From NCBI GenBank assembly GCA_947462335.1, contig OX381704.1, positions 44,582,942 to 44,646,941 of the forward strand: 64,000 bases of DNA, read 5' to 3'. The translations under genes were made by a program, and so were the position numbers. Position 1 is the stretch's first letter. Every line of letters begins with the position of its first letter. Positions 39,205 through 50,269 of the stretch are shown here, piece by piece. Origin of the DNA: Harmothoe impar. Taxonomy: Eukaryota; Annelida; Polychaeta; Phyllodocida; Polynoidae. The notes below the pieces were generated by a model that worked only from the letters and a program-made list of their open reading frames with translations, made no database searches and was not told the DNA's origin.

Positions 39205-40023
39205 ATGGAACACAAGTGGGAGAACGACATGATAATGATATGTACATGTAGGCCGGTGGAACAGTCGAAAGATCAAGATGGGCCCGAGAGGGGAAGTTTG
39301 TACATAGCTTGTCAACCAGTCAACTTCCAAAGACCAAAGAATTTTATTGTATCTAATGTGATAGAACCTATTCACACCAAATGCAGGGAACAACTTATGA
39401 ATAAGATTACACTGGTCAGGGAAGGCAAAAAACTAAGAACATACAATAAATGTAAAACTGAGTTTCGGCTCGAACAATATCTATTTAGTATATCTAACCA
39501 AAACTTCAGGACTGAATTAACACAATCTAGACCAAGTCCCCACAACCACGGCATAGAGACTGGGAGGCACTGTAGGCCCCCTAAACCTGAGTGTGACACA
39601 GTCTTTCTATATTGCTCTACTGGTGCTGTAGATAATGAAATACATTTTCTAACAATGTGCACAGCCAAAAATAATTTTCTTATTTCAAGAAAGTAAGATA
39701 AATAAGCTTGACTGGCGGACAAATATAATTTTTAAGAAAAAATATTTTCTTAAAACTAGTCCGCCAGGCGATTTTATTTATCTTAGTTTCTTGACATGAG
39801 AAAACTATTTTTGGCTGTGTGTGAAATGCATAGTACACTTCGAACAACTTTTGAAAAATATCTAGATGGGAAAATTGTTAACTATCGGGACAAGACAGCA
39901 TTGGATAAGTTTACCGTGGCTATGAAGGAAAACGACCATGGTATTTTGAATGCTCTTGCCAAATTTTATACTCTGCCTTCAAACAAAGGCAACAGCAGCT
40001 TTAACTTACAGCAGCAAATATAA
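39205..40023 (+). pseudogene. Non-LTR retrotransposon C-terminal fragment, split by a MITE
   Basis: Two open segments, 39205-39696 and 39796-40023, are interrupted by the foldback element at 39660-39819. The first contains KLRTYNKCKTEF, LEQYLFSI, FRTELTQSR and HNHGIETGRHCRPP, followed by a CxxC-like and NEIHFLTMC pattern. This resembles the zinc-binding tail after the reverse transcriptase domain of invertebrate non-LTR elements. The polymerase domain is not present upstream, so the copy is 5'-truncated. Sequence to about 40505 (CAATAAAAGC followed by a TTA repeat) may be its 3' end. Family assignment is from memory of motif layout. Confidence 0.6.
39660..39819. mobile_element. 160-bp foldback MITE inserted in a non-LTR copy
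   Basis: Starts CACAGCCAAAAATA and ends TATTTTTGGCTGTG. The arms are nearly complementary over about 70 bp and include ACTGGCGGAC/GTCCGCCAGG. It is flanked by TGTG on both sides (39656-39659 and 39820-39823), a possible 4-bp target duplication. It interrupts a retrotransposon reading frame, so it inserted later. Confidence 0.75.
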
Positions 40024-40293
40024 TGTATAAGGTTCTATTATTATTTTGAGACATATGTGCTGTACATAACCTGTTTCTAAATGTATGTATTAGACATGTG
40101 AATGACCCACCTTGGCTGTGTATGCCATGTCTGTGGATCTATATCTTAGAAGACTATTATGTTAGTATGTCTGCCTGTATGTGTGTGTTTGTAGGTGTTT
40201 GAATGAATTTGTCTCTGTGTGCTAAAAATCACTCAATCTGTAGATTGCATAATATACTTAGTTTTGTATAACCATACTGCATATACACCTATT

Positions 40294-40434
40294 CACTCCT
40301 AGGCATACCAGATGAGAATTGACCTGAGCTGGGTAAAGGAACCTGACACCCAGGAGACTAAGAAAGAGAGGAGTACAGGAGTCCAGTGTAGGTTATGTAA
40401 CCGCCTGATGTAAGAGATGGTATGCCTAGGAGTG
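40294..40434. repeat. 17-bp inverted repeat pair
   Basis: CACTCCTAGGCATACCA at 40294-40310 and its exact reverse complement at 40418-40434, about 107 bp apart. It lies in the presumed 3' region of the retroelement fragment and could fold into a stem. No function is assigned. Confidence 0.6.
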
Positions 40435-40507
40435 TATAGTTTTGTAGAACATAGTTTTGTAGTGTATTGTAGTGAACACATAGGTCAGTAATGACTTCCC
40501 TTTGGTT

Positions 40508-40595
40508 GTCAATAAAAGCTATTATTATTATTATTATCATCATTATTATTATTATTATTATTATTATCATTATTATTATTATTATTATTATTATT
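40508..40595. repeat. (TTA)n microsatellite
   Basis: About 88 bp of ATT/TTA units with a few C interruptions, directly following CAATAAAAGC. This is a common arrangement at the 3' tail of non-LTR retrotransposons. Confidence 0.8.
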
Positions 40596-40649
40596 CAAAG
40601 TGCCGTTTAGTAGTTAGATCTAAAGTGTACCACAGGTAGACCCCGCTGT

Positions 40650-40757
40650 CCCAGTGGACACAACATTCAGTTAAACGTTAAATCAACGTTGGTTCAACAT
40701 TGAATCAACATTAACAATCAGTTATCAATGTTGATTCAATGCTGCGTGCCCACTGGG
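40650..40757. mobile_element. MITE, CCCAGTGGG family, copy 3
   Basis: A 108-bp foldback starts CCCAGTGGACACA and ends TGCCCACTGGG, flanked by GT on both sides. The internal ATTGAATCAAC and GTTGATTCAAT repeats are shared with the copies at 2577 and 5958. Confidence 0.8.
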
Positions 40758-41129
40758 GTAGTAGGGTGACTTTTGGTAAAATGAGGCCTTAGTTCTTCTT
40801 TGGGCAAATTTTATCGTACCTCTGGTACCAGCGCCTCACCATTGTGGGCCTTTTCCACAATATACACAAAGTTGTAACTTCCGTTTCCTGCCAAAAATGT
40901 GTAAAATGTGAATATTTTTTCAAAATTCAATAAATTTGCACATACCACGCTGCATTTCTATTTCACATTATGTACTAAACTTAAAGATAGTAGCGAGCCT
41001 ATTTGTAAACCTAAAATTGACTAAAAAGAAGTGTAAAAATATTTTTAAAATCTTCAAAATTGCATAAAATATGTAGGGTCAGCCTTGTTTTGATAGGGTC
41101 GGTCGGGTTAGCTGAAACAAACCTCCTTT

Positions 41130-41815
41130 TTTATGCCATAGTTTTGTTCATCTGAGGGGTCATGTAGGCTCAGTTTGCCGTCGAGTTCTACCCCAAGATA
41201 TGGATATGTAGTACACGATGGCAAAGTTACACCATTTTACACCACAATGTTAGTTCTGGTCTACCAATGTCTGCCAACCTTGTTCCTGACCCGAAATACA
41301 TAAACATACTCTTACTGGTGTTAATAGTCATGTTGTTTTGGAGACACCATGTGCCAACACTGTACAGATCATCCTGCAAGAGTCTATCAGCCTCATTTTT
41401 GTCCATGTGCGTAGCATATAAGATAATACCGTCAGCATACTTAGTAAAGTTAAAGTTTTGAATGCTATCACTCAGGTCATTTATAAATAATATCAATAAC
41501 AATGGACCCAATATGGGCCCAGTCTTGAGGCACTCATAATTCGACACTAGACTGGTCAGATTTGGTGTTGTTAGCTATAGTGCAGTGCGATCTGTGCGCT
41601 AAGTACTCCATCAGCCACTTTTTGAGCCTCCCATGGGTATTTAACCTACAGATCTTGTTGATCAGGGTGGGGTGATGGACGCAATCAAACGCTTTGAAAA
41701 AGTCAATGAAACAACATGCAGTGATATTACCATTGTCACGTGATGCATACAGATCTTTCAGTACATTGAAGGCAGCATCTCCTGTACTGCGCCCTTTTAC
41801 CAATGTTAGGTCAAC
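41130..41815 (-). pseudogene. Decayed non-LTR reverse transcriptase fragment
   Basis: On the minus strand, KGRSTGDAAFNVL, FIDFFKAFDCVHH, GPILGPLLLILFINDL, a degenerate active-site box YADG (YADD or FADD expected), and YLGVELDGKLSL occur in the order expected for the palm and fingers of a non-LTR reverse transcriptase. They lie in at least three reading frames, so there are frameshifts. The catalytic Asp pair is broken (second Asp to Gly). Both ends are truncated. This is dead retroelement sequence. Confidence 0.85.
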
Positions 41816-41969
41816 ATTTTGTCACCTTACCCCATAATGATGCAGGTCTATAGATTTACATCAAAAATATAAATGTCAAACATCACAACATTTACTGTGA
41901 CTGGGAAAACATGAATATCAAATCCCATCCTCAAATTTCCTGATTATGTAGAGATGTTAGATAAATCAT

Positions 41970-41979
41970 TTTATTTATT
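41970..41979 (-). terminator. Poly(A) signals of gene copy A
   Basis: Two overlapping AATAAA on the minus strand, 33-42 bases past the stop codon at 42012. Confidence 0.6.
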
Positions 41980-42011
41980 TCAAATCACTTTGTAAACACC
42001 AAATTGCAGAG

Positions 42012-43930
42012 TTACAATTCACGCACAGATCTCCTCGTTAGGCAGAAGGGACGCACATTTGGGCGAGAATTGTGCTGGTCATTGGCATAGAAGAAGCCAC
42101 TGTTGAAGGAGTCACGTCCCTGTCTGACCTCCCACAGTGAGATGTAGAATTTGCCGATGGTTCCAGCATTGTTCCAGATCTTGTTTCCAATGTCGCAGCT
42201 CTCAAGCAGATCACGGGCAACACAGCGCACTCTGTTAAACAGCTCAGATGGAGGGCTGCTCTTACGGTTGCCTCTGTTGAAGAAGTCTCCCACAGCCTCA
42301 TATCCTATTATAGAAATCCATGTGTACATTTTGTTGTAACTGATATATGGGATTCAGTATACAGGACAAAATTAAGTAATACTAGATGTAAAGATAGGAA
42401 CTCTTATCCCCCAACTGCTTTGGTATTTTTCTGTCGCAGATTTGTTGTGAGTTATGGGCATACTATACATATTATCAGTTAGTTAAAGGCAAAATTGTAT
42501 GATGTCACATGAAGACTATTTAGACTTTTATGCATTATTTAAAATTAATGGACGTGTGATCATAAATAGGCTGTAAGATTTATCAAATGGAAAACAAGAT
42601 GCAGTAACTAACCTGAACGGCAGATTGGCCTCCAAGCAGACACATCATCGTAGTAGGTGCTGCCCCTGTCATCCCAGATGAAGCGGAATCCAGTTGGGCG
42701 CTCAAGAGTCCTCCTGTTACTCCTCTCCCTGAGTTAAAAGATAGAATCACAGACTATACTGATGACCTTCTGCATCCATAGAAATCACAATATTTTCATT
42801 TGACACCTGATTATTACATAGTGTGGAGATTTTGTCTTATAAGAAAAGATATTTAAGGAATATTCTGTTGTAGTTCTTTTTGACTGAAAAAGAATTATTG
42901 GGTTATAAACCTTTGCTTACAACAATAACTATATCGTAAGTTGATATCTTATTACATAAGATAAATGGATGGCTTATTACATATTATTTGATTTGCTGGA
43001 GTATCCTTACTTGAATGAGTGAGTGGCCGTCTGCAGGCGGTCGTAGTTGGGCTGGGCACGCTGTCCAAGAAGATACCAATCAGATCCAGATCGGGTTGCC
43101 TCATAGATGGTCAAGTCACGGCCGCTCGTACCTCCACGGTCCCTCCACAACTTCACTCCATTACGGTCCCCACTAGCTGACAGGTCCTGAGCCAGGGCCT
43201 GGAGCAAAAAAAAAAGAAAATTAGTTTAGATTGAGAAATATCAAGCATATAATCAATCATATTGGAAACATTATAAACTCTTGAAAATGTTTTGTGGCCA
43301 GCAATAGTGTTGCCACATATAGCAGGGGTTTAGGACTATGTGTGATCATGTAGGCAGGCCTTGTCATCTGCAAACTTCATGTCCCGTAAAATTTGGTTCT
43401 TCATTGTTTGTTATCAAAAAGTGTCTTTGCTTATATATCAAAGTTACTTGACATCTGTATTACACTGGAAGTATAATAATTATGAGCTTCAATGCTGTAA
43501 GTATAATATTATGACGTGTTAGCTGTAACTAATTTTAATTAGATACATAGACAAATTCCAACATCCATTGATACCGTTCCTGCCGTATTTCACAAGTGGG
43601 GTTGGGGCCTTATTACACAAAGCCGCAGGCTGAGTGGAATATGCCCCAGCCCCCATGAGTGAAATAATATCATGTCAGAGAGGTATCAATGTAGTTGGCA
43701 TTTGCTTTTTTTCTTTCTGATTTGAAGCCATTTAATGAAGGAAAACAGCTTTTTCTTAGACCATTAATTACGGGTGGAGGGGCAATTGAATACGGCACTT
43801 CCTATGCTTAAGCATATTGAATCTTGTATTTCAAAAAATAAAATTGATATGACACTTACATATGACAAGCCAAACAATTAGTACTTACCGAGGCTGCCAT
43901 GAGGCAGAGAAGAGCAACAGACTTCATCAT
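42012..43930 (-). CDS. Small secreted protein with three Vps62-like Trp/Gly repeats, copy A
   Basis: Four exons on the minus strand: 43889-43930, 43011-43198, 42613-42728 and 42012-42304. All junctions are GT-AG, giving 212 aa. The first 17 residues (MMKSVALLCLMAASALA) are a signal peptide. Three repeats follow, anchored by Trp32, Trp95 and Trp159, each reading roughly W-x-x-x-G-(S/T) then a beta-rich stretch ending in a Gly. This pattern, with WRPI and a following GYEAVGD, resembles the Vps62/DUF946 family. That likeness is from memory; function is unknown. Several Cys in the second half fit an extracellular protein with disulfides. A nearly identical gene with identical exon sizes lies at 47400-49030. 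A TATATAAAT box is about 70 bp upstream, and AATAAA signals lie about 35 bp past the stop. Confidence 0.88.
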
Positions 43931-43997
43931 CTTTACAGATAATTATCCTAATGGCGGATCCTGATTTGATCTACGACTGGTCCATCTGCCTGCCATC

Positions 43998-44006
43998 ATT
44001 TATATA
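43998..44006 (-). promoter_or_regulatory. TATA box of secreted-protein gene A
   Basis: TATATAAAT on the minus strand, preceded by AACACTAGG, about 68 bp upstream of the ATG at 43930. The same context (AACACCAGGTATATAAA) is conserved upstream of copy B, supporting a real core promoter. Confidence 0.65.
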
Positions 44007-44009
44007 CCT

Positions 44010-47000
44010 AGTGTTATCACTGTCTTATGCCTCCACACCTTGTCTTATCTCATAACTACTCTGACAAGCTGCATGGTCGTGTAACAAGTGTCACATGGGC
44101 CAGAGGTGTGGTTTCACATTGAGTTTCCAGAGCCTCCTGTTAGGATGTTATGGCGAAAAAATACATAGATCATTCATTACTGAGGATTAGTTCATGACTT
44201 CAACCGTTATGCCATGTATTTAGGAGCACCAGCTTGGTGATATATGCCGAGAGCTAATGACATGAATGAGTGAATTAACTACATGTATAATAATCTCCGT
44301 TTTAAAGTGCCTTTACGTCATCGTGTCATCTACATGTATGGTATCTGTTTTTCTGTACATGTGCTGGTCCGACCTACATCCTCAGGTGCAGGTTTCATGT
44401 CGATATTTGCCAGACCTCAAAATCCCGCTTGAAGATATTACTATGGTAGACTCGATGTTCAAATTCTTTTTTGTGTTTTTGTGTGTTTGCATTATTTTTG
44501 GAATTGTACTTGTTGTTGAACGTATGTTTGATCAAAACTATCTAATTTAAATGGATCACGAGAAAGGGCATATTTTGCTCAATAATCCTGACTTGAGAAT
44601 TGTAATGCCTGTAACATCTTTATATCATCTGTAATTACCCATTTTATATTATCTATTGTGTGTAATCAAAGGTGAGAACTATAAACCAAGGTATCATAAT
44701 CATTTATTGTTATAACTTCCACATGTATATCCGGCGTTCTTGACAATAAAAACCTTTCAAATCTAAAAACAAAACTATTTAAAGATTGTCTAACAAATTA
44801 CACACCAGATGGCAGCCTAGTTTGTGAGAAGACTTTTTCAGACTTGTACAGTTTAAAGTGGTAGACATGTTTAATTTCCAATTACAATATACATTGGATT
44901 TTTGATTCAACTTATACAAGATTTAGCAGAAATATACCCTATGAATTGAAAATCCGCTAAAGGATGTAGTTCTAGGATAATAAACGCCTGTCCTATTATA
45001 AATGAAATAAGCATACATACACGTCTACAAATTCTGCTCTGCAATATTCCTAAAGTAACTTAGCTCATGGTTGAAAATATAAGTGATGTAAACGATTTGA
45101 TATGCTTATCAAGGAAATGCTGGTGTGGGTCAAATACTTTCATTTAAGATAACAATTTAATCCTTAAAGTGACATCGTCCGATTTTCCCTATATTTTAAA
45201 TTCGACTAAAAGCTGTTAGTACAATATCACTTTTGGACGATGGGACACAATAAAATGTCCTCTATGGACAATGGGGGCCCAAGTAGAGAGCCCCATGGGG
45301 CCCAGGTATAACATTCTACATGTGCATTAACTATAGGGGATGACCTATATCCGAAATCCCTGCATTCCTCAAGCACCCGGGCCACATTTAGAGTTTACCT
45401 GGGCCAGCGCACTTGGATAGGCCGTTTCTTGTACATATCCCTTTAAGGGTCTTGAGTTTGAGTTTTTTTCATTTTCTCTCAGCTCTCGGCCCACGGTACA
45501 TGCTTTAGAATATACTTGCTTCTTCTTCGCTGGGTCCATATTTGAGCAAGCACTTGTTTTACTGTATAATGTTTTTTATCCTAAGGCAGGAGGTCCACAT
45601 TTGTCATTCGAAGCCCATGGCTAGTCATGGGCCCTCGACCACCCCATCATTCGTATGAACTGGGCATGCCAACGCCGGGGCACTGTCTAGAATTTTAGAC
45701 CACTACTCCATCAGGGTAGCACCATTTGTTTGCATTATTAACAAACATTACATTTTTACATGAGTTTTTTTGGTTAGGATATTGACCATGTTGCGTATGG
45801 GCCCCCGATTCATAAGTTTATACTGCTTTCTTCCTCTTTTTATGACAACGACCAGCCAGCCAACTACAGCCAAATACAAGAGCACACCCATTTCACAAGG
45901 CATTGTCGTATCATGGTTAAATACAGCATAAAGTAAATTCAATTGCGATTTGGAACATTTGCCTTTAATAAAATTTAATATTAGTCAAATCGTACATCCA
46001 CCTGTTGTTGTAAAAATCTAATAGTTATTTATTTCAATATTTATTGCAATATTTGGGTGTTTCCGTGTGGTATGATGTCATATTGAGGAAGGGATTCCCA
46101 TCTAGTCGTTCAAATACATTATAGAAGGAACCATCATTCATAATGTAACATGGGGTACCACATGACCTTCATTATATCCAAATCTCCACTCCAACTGGCC
46201 TAACACATCATCCTTCTCCCACTGGGGAATCATGGGAAATATTATCTATATTTAGACACTGTGACCCAGAACAGGAAGGGGATTGGCTAAAGGGACAATA
46301 GGTCAGCAAGATGTGGGGTTCAATGGTAGGAAAATTCATGAGAGCATATTGGCAAACTGAAAACGCATAATGATATCTCACAACAACCATTGTATGCTAT
46401 CACATAAATTAAGGTGCTATCACATAAATTAAGGTTTATAAGGTTGATATATTAAGTTAGTACTCAATAAAATTGTGTGGGTTTTTAGTTTATACAACAG
46501 GGGGCGCCATTGTATCTGCCTCCAGGGTACCGGTAGCTAGCCTGGTCAGCCATTGCTTAGAGCCTGGCCAGACTAGCTGCAGGTGGCAATATTTTTCTCC
46601 TTAAAAATGCTGATTTGTTCTAACCAGGAGTGCCTGGCTAAGTACAATGGCAACATAATAATATAGACCTCTTATACATTCATAAGTTACATATGAACCA
46701 CGGTTCCAAGCTCTAGACACGTCTATAGCAAAAGTGGCATCGGCTGAGATGAGTTTTGCACCTGTTTTGGCCATCCATTGTGCAATGACTTGTTATGACC
46801 AATGATTATTTCACACGGCTTATCCTTACAAACACATTGTGGAATGTAATAGAAATCACCCTACTACTGAGATAGGAACATATTGTTTGCTACCCTCTAT
46901 TGTTTGCTACCCTCTTTATGTTTACTGGAAATGGATTTCCTCAGTCGTTACATAACCGACCAGTCGTACATTGTTGTGGATTGACCCCCTGACCACGTTT

Positions 47001-47340
47001 ATTACTTTGGAACAGTGTAGTCGAGAGGTTATGTCTTAACCTATCAACGTTTGATATTGCTACCCATGTTCATTGGAACAGAGCTGCAAATGCAAATAGT
47101 GTAGAATGGGTGGCATATTATTGCTAAGAGTGCGGTATCAACTCGAGTTTTTTCTAGCTCTATCTAGATATCAACTATGACAAAATAAATGTCATGATAT
47201 AACTTTTTTTAAAGCATGGTTAACAGCTCTAAATGAATTTTATAGGGATTAGGTTTTTTCAGTTGTTAGGAGGAAAGGTCTAACCCCTATAAAACGTCAG
47301 ATGCAGTAGGAATTATAAATGACGAATAAAAACAATAGTT
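44010..47340. other. Intergenic between the two paralogues
   Basis: No supported gene. A 94-codon frame at 44266-44550 has two hydrophobic stretches but no other support. About 44690-44770 (GACAATAAAAACC and AT-rich tail) may be a retroelement 3' end. About 45795-45815 (CCCCCGATTCATAAGTTT) resembles the end of the TIR element at 49767. A perfect 21-bp direct duplication (GCTATCACATAAATTAAGGT) is at about 46395-46434. Confidence 0.4.
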
Positions 47341-47352
47341 ATAACAAAACAT

Positions 47353-47358
47353 TTTATT
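47353..47358 (-). terminator. Poly(A) signal of gene copy B
   Basis: AATAAA on the minus strand about 42 bases past the stop codon at 47400. Confidence 0.6.
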
Positions 47359-47399
47359 TCATTCAAACAACTTTGTCGCCATCAAAATAGTATACCAGA

Positions 47400-49030
47400 T
47401 TACAATTCACGCGCGGAGTTCCTCTTGAGGCAGTAGGCACGCACATTGGGGCGAGAGTTGTGCTGGTCGTTGGCGTAGAAGAAACCAGAGTTGAAGGAAC
47501 TGCTCCTCTCCCTGACCTCCCACAGTGAGATGTAGTATTTGCCGATGGTTCCAGCATTGTTCCAGATCTTGTTTCCTAGATCACAATCCTCAACCAGGTC
47601 ACGGGCAACACAGCGAACTCTGTCGTAGAGCTCTGAGGGAGGGCTGCTCTGACGGTTCTTCCTGTTGAAGAAGTCTCCTACAGCCTCAAATCCTGCCACA
47701 GCAAAAACATTGTATCAGTATAAATATGATTATGATTTTGAAAATGATCATGCATGCATGTATTGAATCACTAGGCCTATTGATTATGTACATTTTGAAT
47801 CACTATTGTAGTTTCTTAACTTGAAAAACGACATACATCTGAAGAGTTGATTGCATTGCCTTTGTAGGGTTCAACGTTTGGGGAACCCAGTACAAATCAT
47901 TGAATATAACTGTATACCGGTAGTAGAGATTAAGATGCATTAACTGACCTGAACGGCAGATGGGCCTCCAGACAGACACATCGTCATAGTAGGTGCTGCC
48001 CCTGTCATCCCAGACGAAGCGGAACCCAGTTGGGCGCTCAAGGCTCCTCCTGTTGCTCCTCTCCCTGAATCATATAGAATTTATTAAATTAATTCAAGTG
48101 CAGCTGGTTAAAAAATAACATAAATAATACTAAGCACTTTGAAACTTACTACCCACAATGTTGACAGTGGTGTAACAGTACCCCTGTATTCTAGATTAAA
48201 TTGAAGGATTTAACTTGAGGGTGACATTACACCAATGACATGAATTATACTTAGTCAGCAGTGACTCAAAAAGTGTAACACATGGCTAGTTTATGAGACA
48301 TTTCCCACAGGAGTATCATATTTTTCCACACAGATCAATCCAACCGATTTATATTGTGACAGGCATTTTCAACTCTCTTAAAATTCACATCTGGTGTCAG
48401 AATAGTATCATTTGTAAACCTTACTTGAATGAGTGAGTGGTCTTCTCCATCCTGTTGTAGTTGGGCTGGGCACGCTGTCCAAGAAGATACCAATCAGATC
48501 CCGATCTTGTGGCCTCATAGATGGTCAAATCCTTTCCACTCGTACCTCCACGGTCCCTCCACAGCTTCACTCCATTACGGTCACCGCTGGCTGACAAGTC
48601 CTGGGCCAGGGCCTGTTTTAACAGTGATTTATCATTCAGTAATCATCATTTTTAATCATCCATTGATGTAACTTATCACTCTTGCTGTTACACACAAGAC
48701 TCCCAAGCTATCAGAGGTAGCATAAAACACTCAAGGATACCTCACATGACTACTGTATTTTAAGTACTAAGCATACAATAAATCTGATTGTGCACTTATT
48801 AGAGTGTGCATTTATTATGTTGAATACAGTATAGTAATATACCAGTGCATTCCATGCAATCCTATAGCCTTAGTCGGTATTGTCCGGGTGTTATATCCAA
48901 TAAAAATAACAAGTAAATTTTTACAGAAACAGTTGATATTAAAGTGTGGGCTTGTCTTGTTTGCTTTAAGAATGGTTGTTCCACTTACCGAGGCTGCCAT
49001 GAGGCAGAGAAGAGCAACAGTCCTCATCAT
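47400..49030 (-). CDS. Small secreted protein with three Vps62-like Trp/Gly repeats, copy B
   Basis: Four exons on the minus strand: 48989-49030, 48425-48612, 47949-48064 and 47400-47692. They have exactly the same lengths (42, 188, 116, 293 nt) and phases as copy A, giving 212 aa. The signal peptide is MMRTVALLCLMAASALA. Differences from A are few (for example Lys for Arg after GGTSG, NRMEKT for DRLQTA, SSSFNSGFF for RDSFNSGFF). The three Trp-anchored repeats are conserved. This is a tandem duplicate of the gene 3.5 kb away, either recent or homogenised by gene conversion. The same TATA context and a poly(A) signal at 47353-47358 are present. Biochemical function is not known from sequence; a secreted, possibly lectin-like or membrane-binding, beta-repeat protein is only a guess. 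Confidence 0.88.
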
Positions 49031-49094
49031 CTTCACAGATGTACTAATGGCGGATCGCAATTTGATCTACAACTGATGGATTTGCCTGCCACCC

Positions 49095-49102
49095 TTTATA
49101 TA
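49095..49102 (-). promoter_or_regulatory. TATA box of secreted-protein gene B
   Basis: TATATAAA on the minus strand about 65 bp upstream of the ATG at 49030, in the same AACACYAGG context as copy A, followed by a conserved GGCAGGCA. Confidence 0.65.
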
Positions 49103-49766
49103 CCTGGTGTTATAGGCCTCTACACTGTATCTTATCTCATATTCGTTCTGACAAGCTCTGCAATGTTGTGTAATAAGTGTCACACAATGTCAAAGGTGTG
49201 GTCTAATCGTGACTTTCAGCACCTTCCTTGCATTATGCAATAGGCCTGAACTTAAGGAGTGGTAAATATGGTCATTTAAAAAATTATTTCAGCTAAAATA
49301 ATAAATTCATGATTTCAAGCATGTGTGCCTTGTTCCCAATTTCATATGACTTGGTTCTCCATCACAGAGCACTTTTTGCCAGTTAATATTCAAACTACCC
49401 TTACACCACAGTTGGCCGAGAGAACAAAAGAATTGGCCCGACTGTATTTTACGTACTTGGCTGTATGTTGATGCAGTCCATTGAGCACACTCTCCTACTG
49501 TGAGTGTCAGATATGATATACATGACTAGCTGCATAAGTATAAGCCTTGGACAATATTAATCATTGGTAATTAATGGTAATTGGACAATTACCTTGTCCT
49601 TGCTTATATCACTATACAGCAAGTCACTTGTGTCATATCTATGACATAATTTATATCCGCTACACTTCATTCAAAAACTAGAATTTATTTGTTTAGTCGA
49701 TTGGTCGTATCTACCTCTATAAAGATACGATCAGTCATATCTAGGTGTTTCACAAGGTGCACTCGT
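49103..49766. other. Non-coding
   Basis: Nothing supported. The last 70 bases contain TCGTATCT segments that pair with ones right of 50270, suggesting an outer inverted repeat around the next element. Confidence 0.4.
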
Positions 49767-50269
49767 GGGCTCGATTCATAAGTTTCTACGACACAGAGGG
49801 TAATTTTACTGCTACGACCATTGCTGATCGTCCAGGGGTCATTTTATGCTATTCTTACGACCCCTCTTGAACAGTTAAATGGTGGAGAATAATAACCACA
49901 CATACGACCAGCTTATCTCATAAGACCAGCTTATCTCAAGAAAATCGTAGAATGCTGTCGTACAAAAAAAGGGGTGCATTTCAAAAGAAAATCGTAGCAA
50001 ATTTCCCATCTGCCCTATTGTACAGAATACATGTATATATGGTGGTTCTAAGGAGGAAAATGCCCATTGCACAACAGATGGCTGAGACAGCCTCTAAAGT
50101 CATTCTCTAATCTCATTGTGAAATGATATCAAAATATTTGTACTACAGCCTTGTATGATGCCTTGACTACTACCTGTAAAAAATACGATTTTACCTCTTT
50201 TCCCTACAAACATGTTATTTAGTGGTCGTAGCCTTTCTGAGCTGTCGTACATTGTTATGAATCGAGCCC
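49767..50269. mobile_element. TIR element, GGGCTCGATTCATAA ends
   Basis: A 503-bp element starting GGGCTCGATTCATAA and ending TTATGAATCGAGCCC, with further shared TACGAC segments inside. CGT flanks both sides (49764-49766, 50270-50272), a possible 3-bp target duplication. No transposase is seen. Outside it, GGTCGTATCT on the left and AGATACGACT on the right suggest that it may sit in another inverted-repeat element. Confidence 0.65.

Noticed and set aside
44266..44550. 94-codon ORF with two hydrophobic stretches
   Set aside because: No homologue recognised, no splice or promoter support, and AT-rich DNA gives hydrophobic frames by chance.
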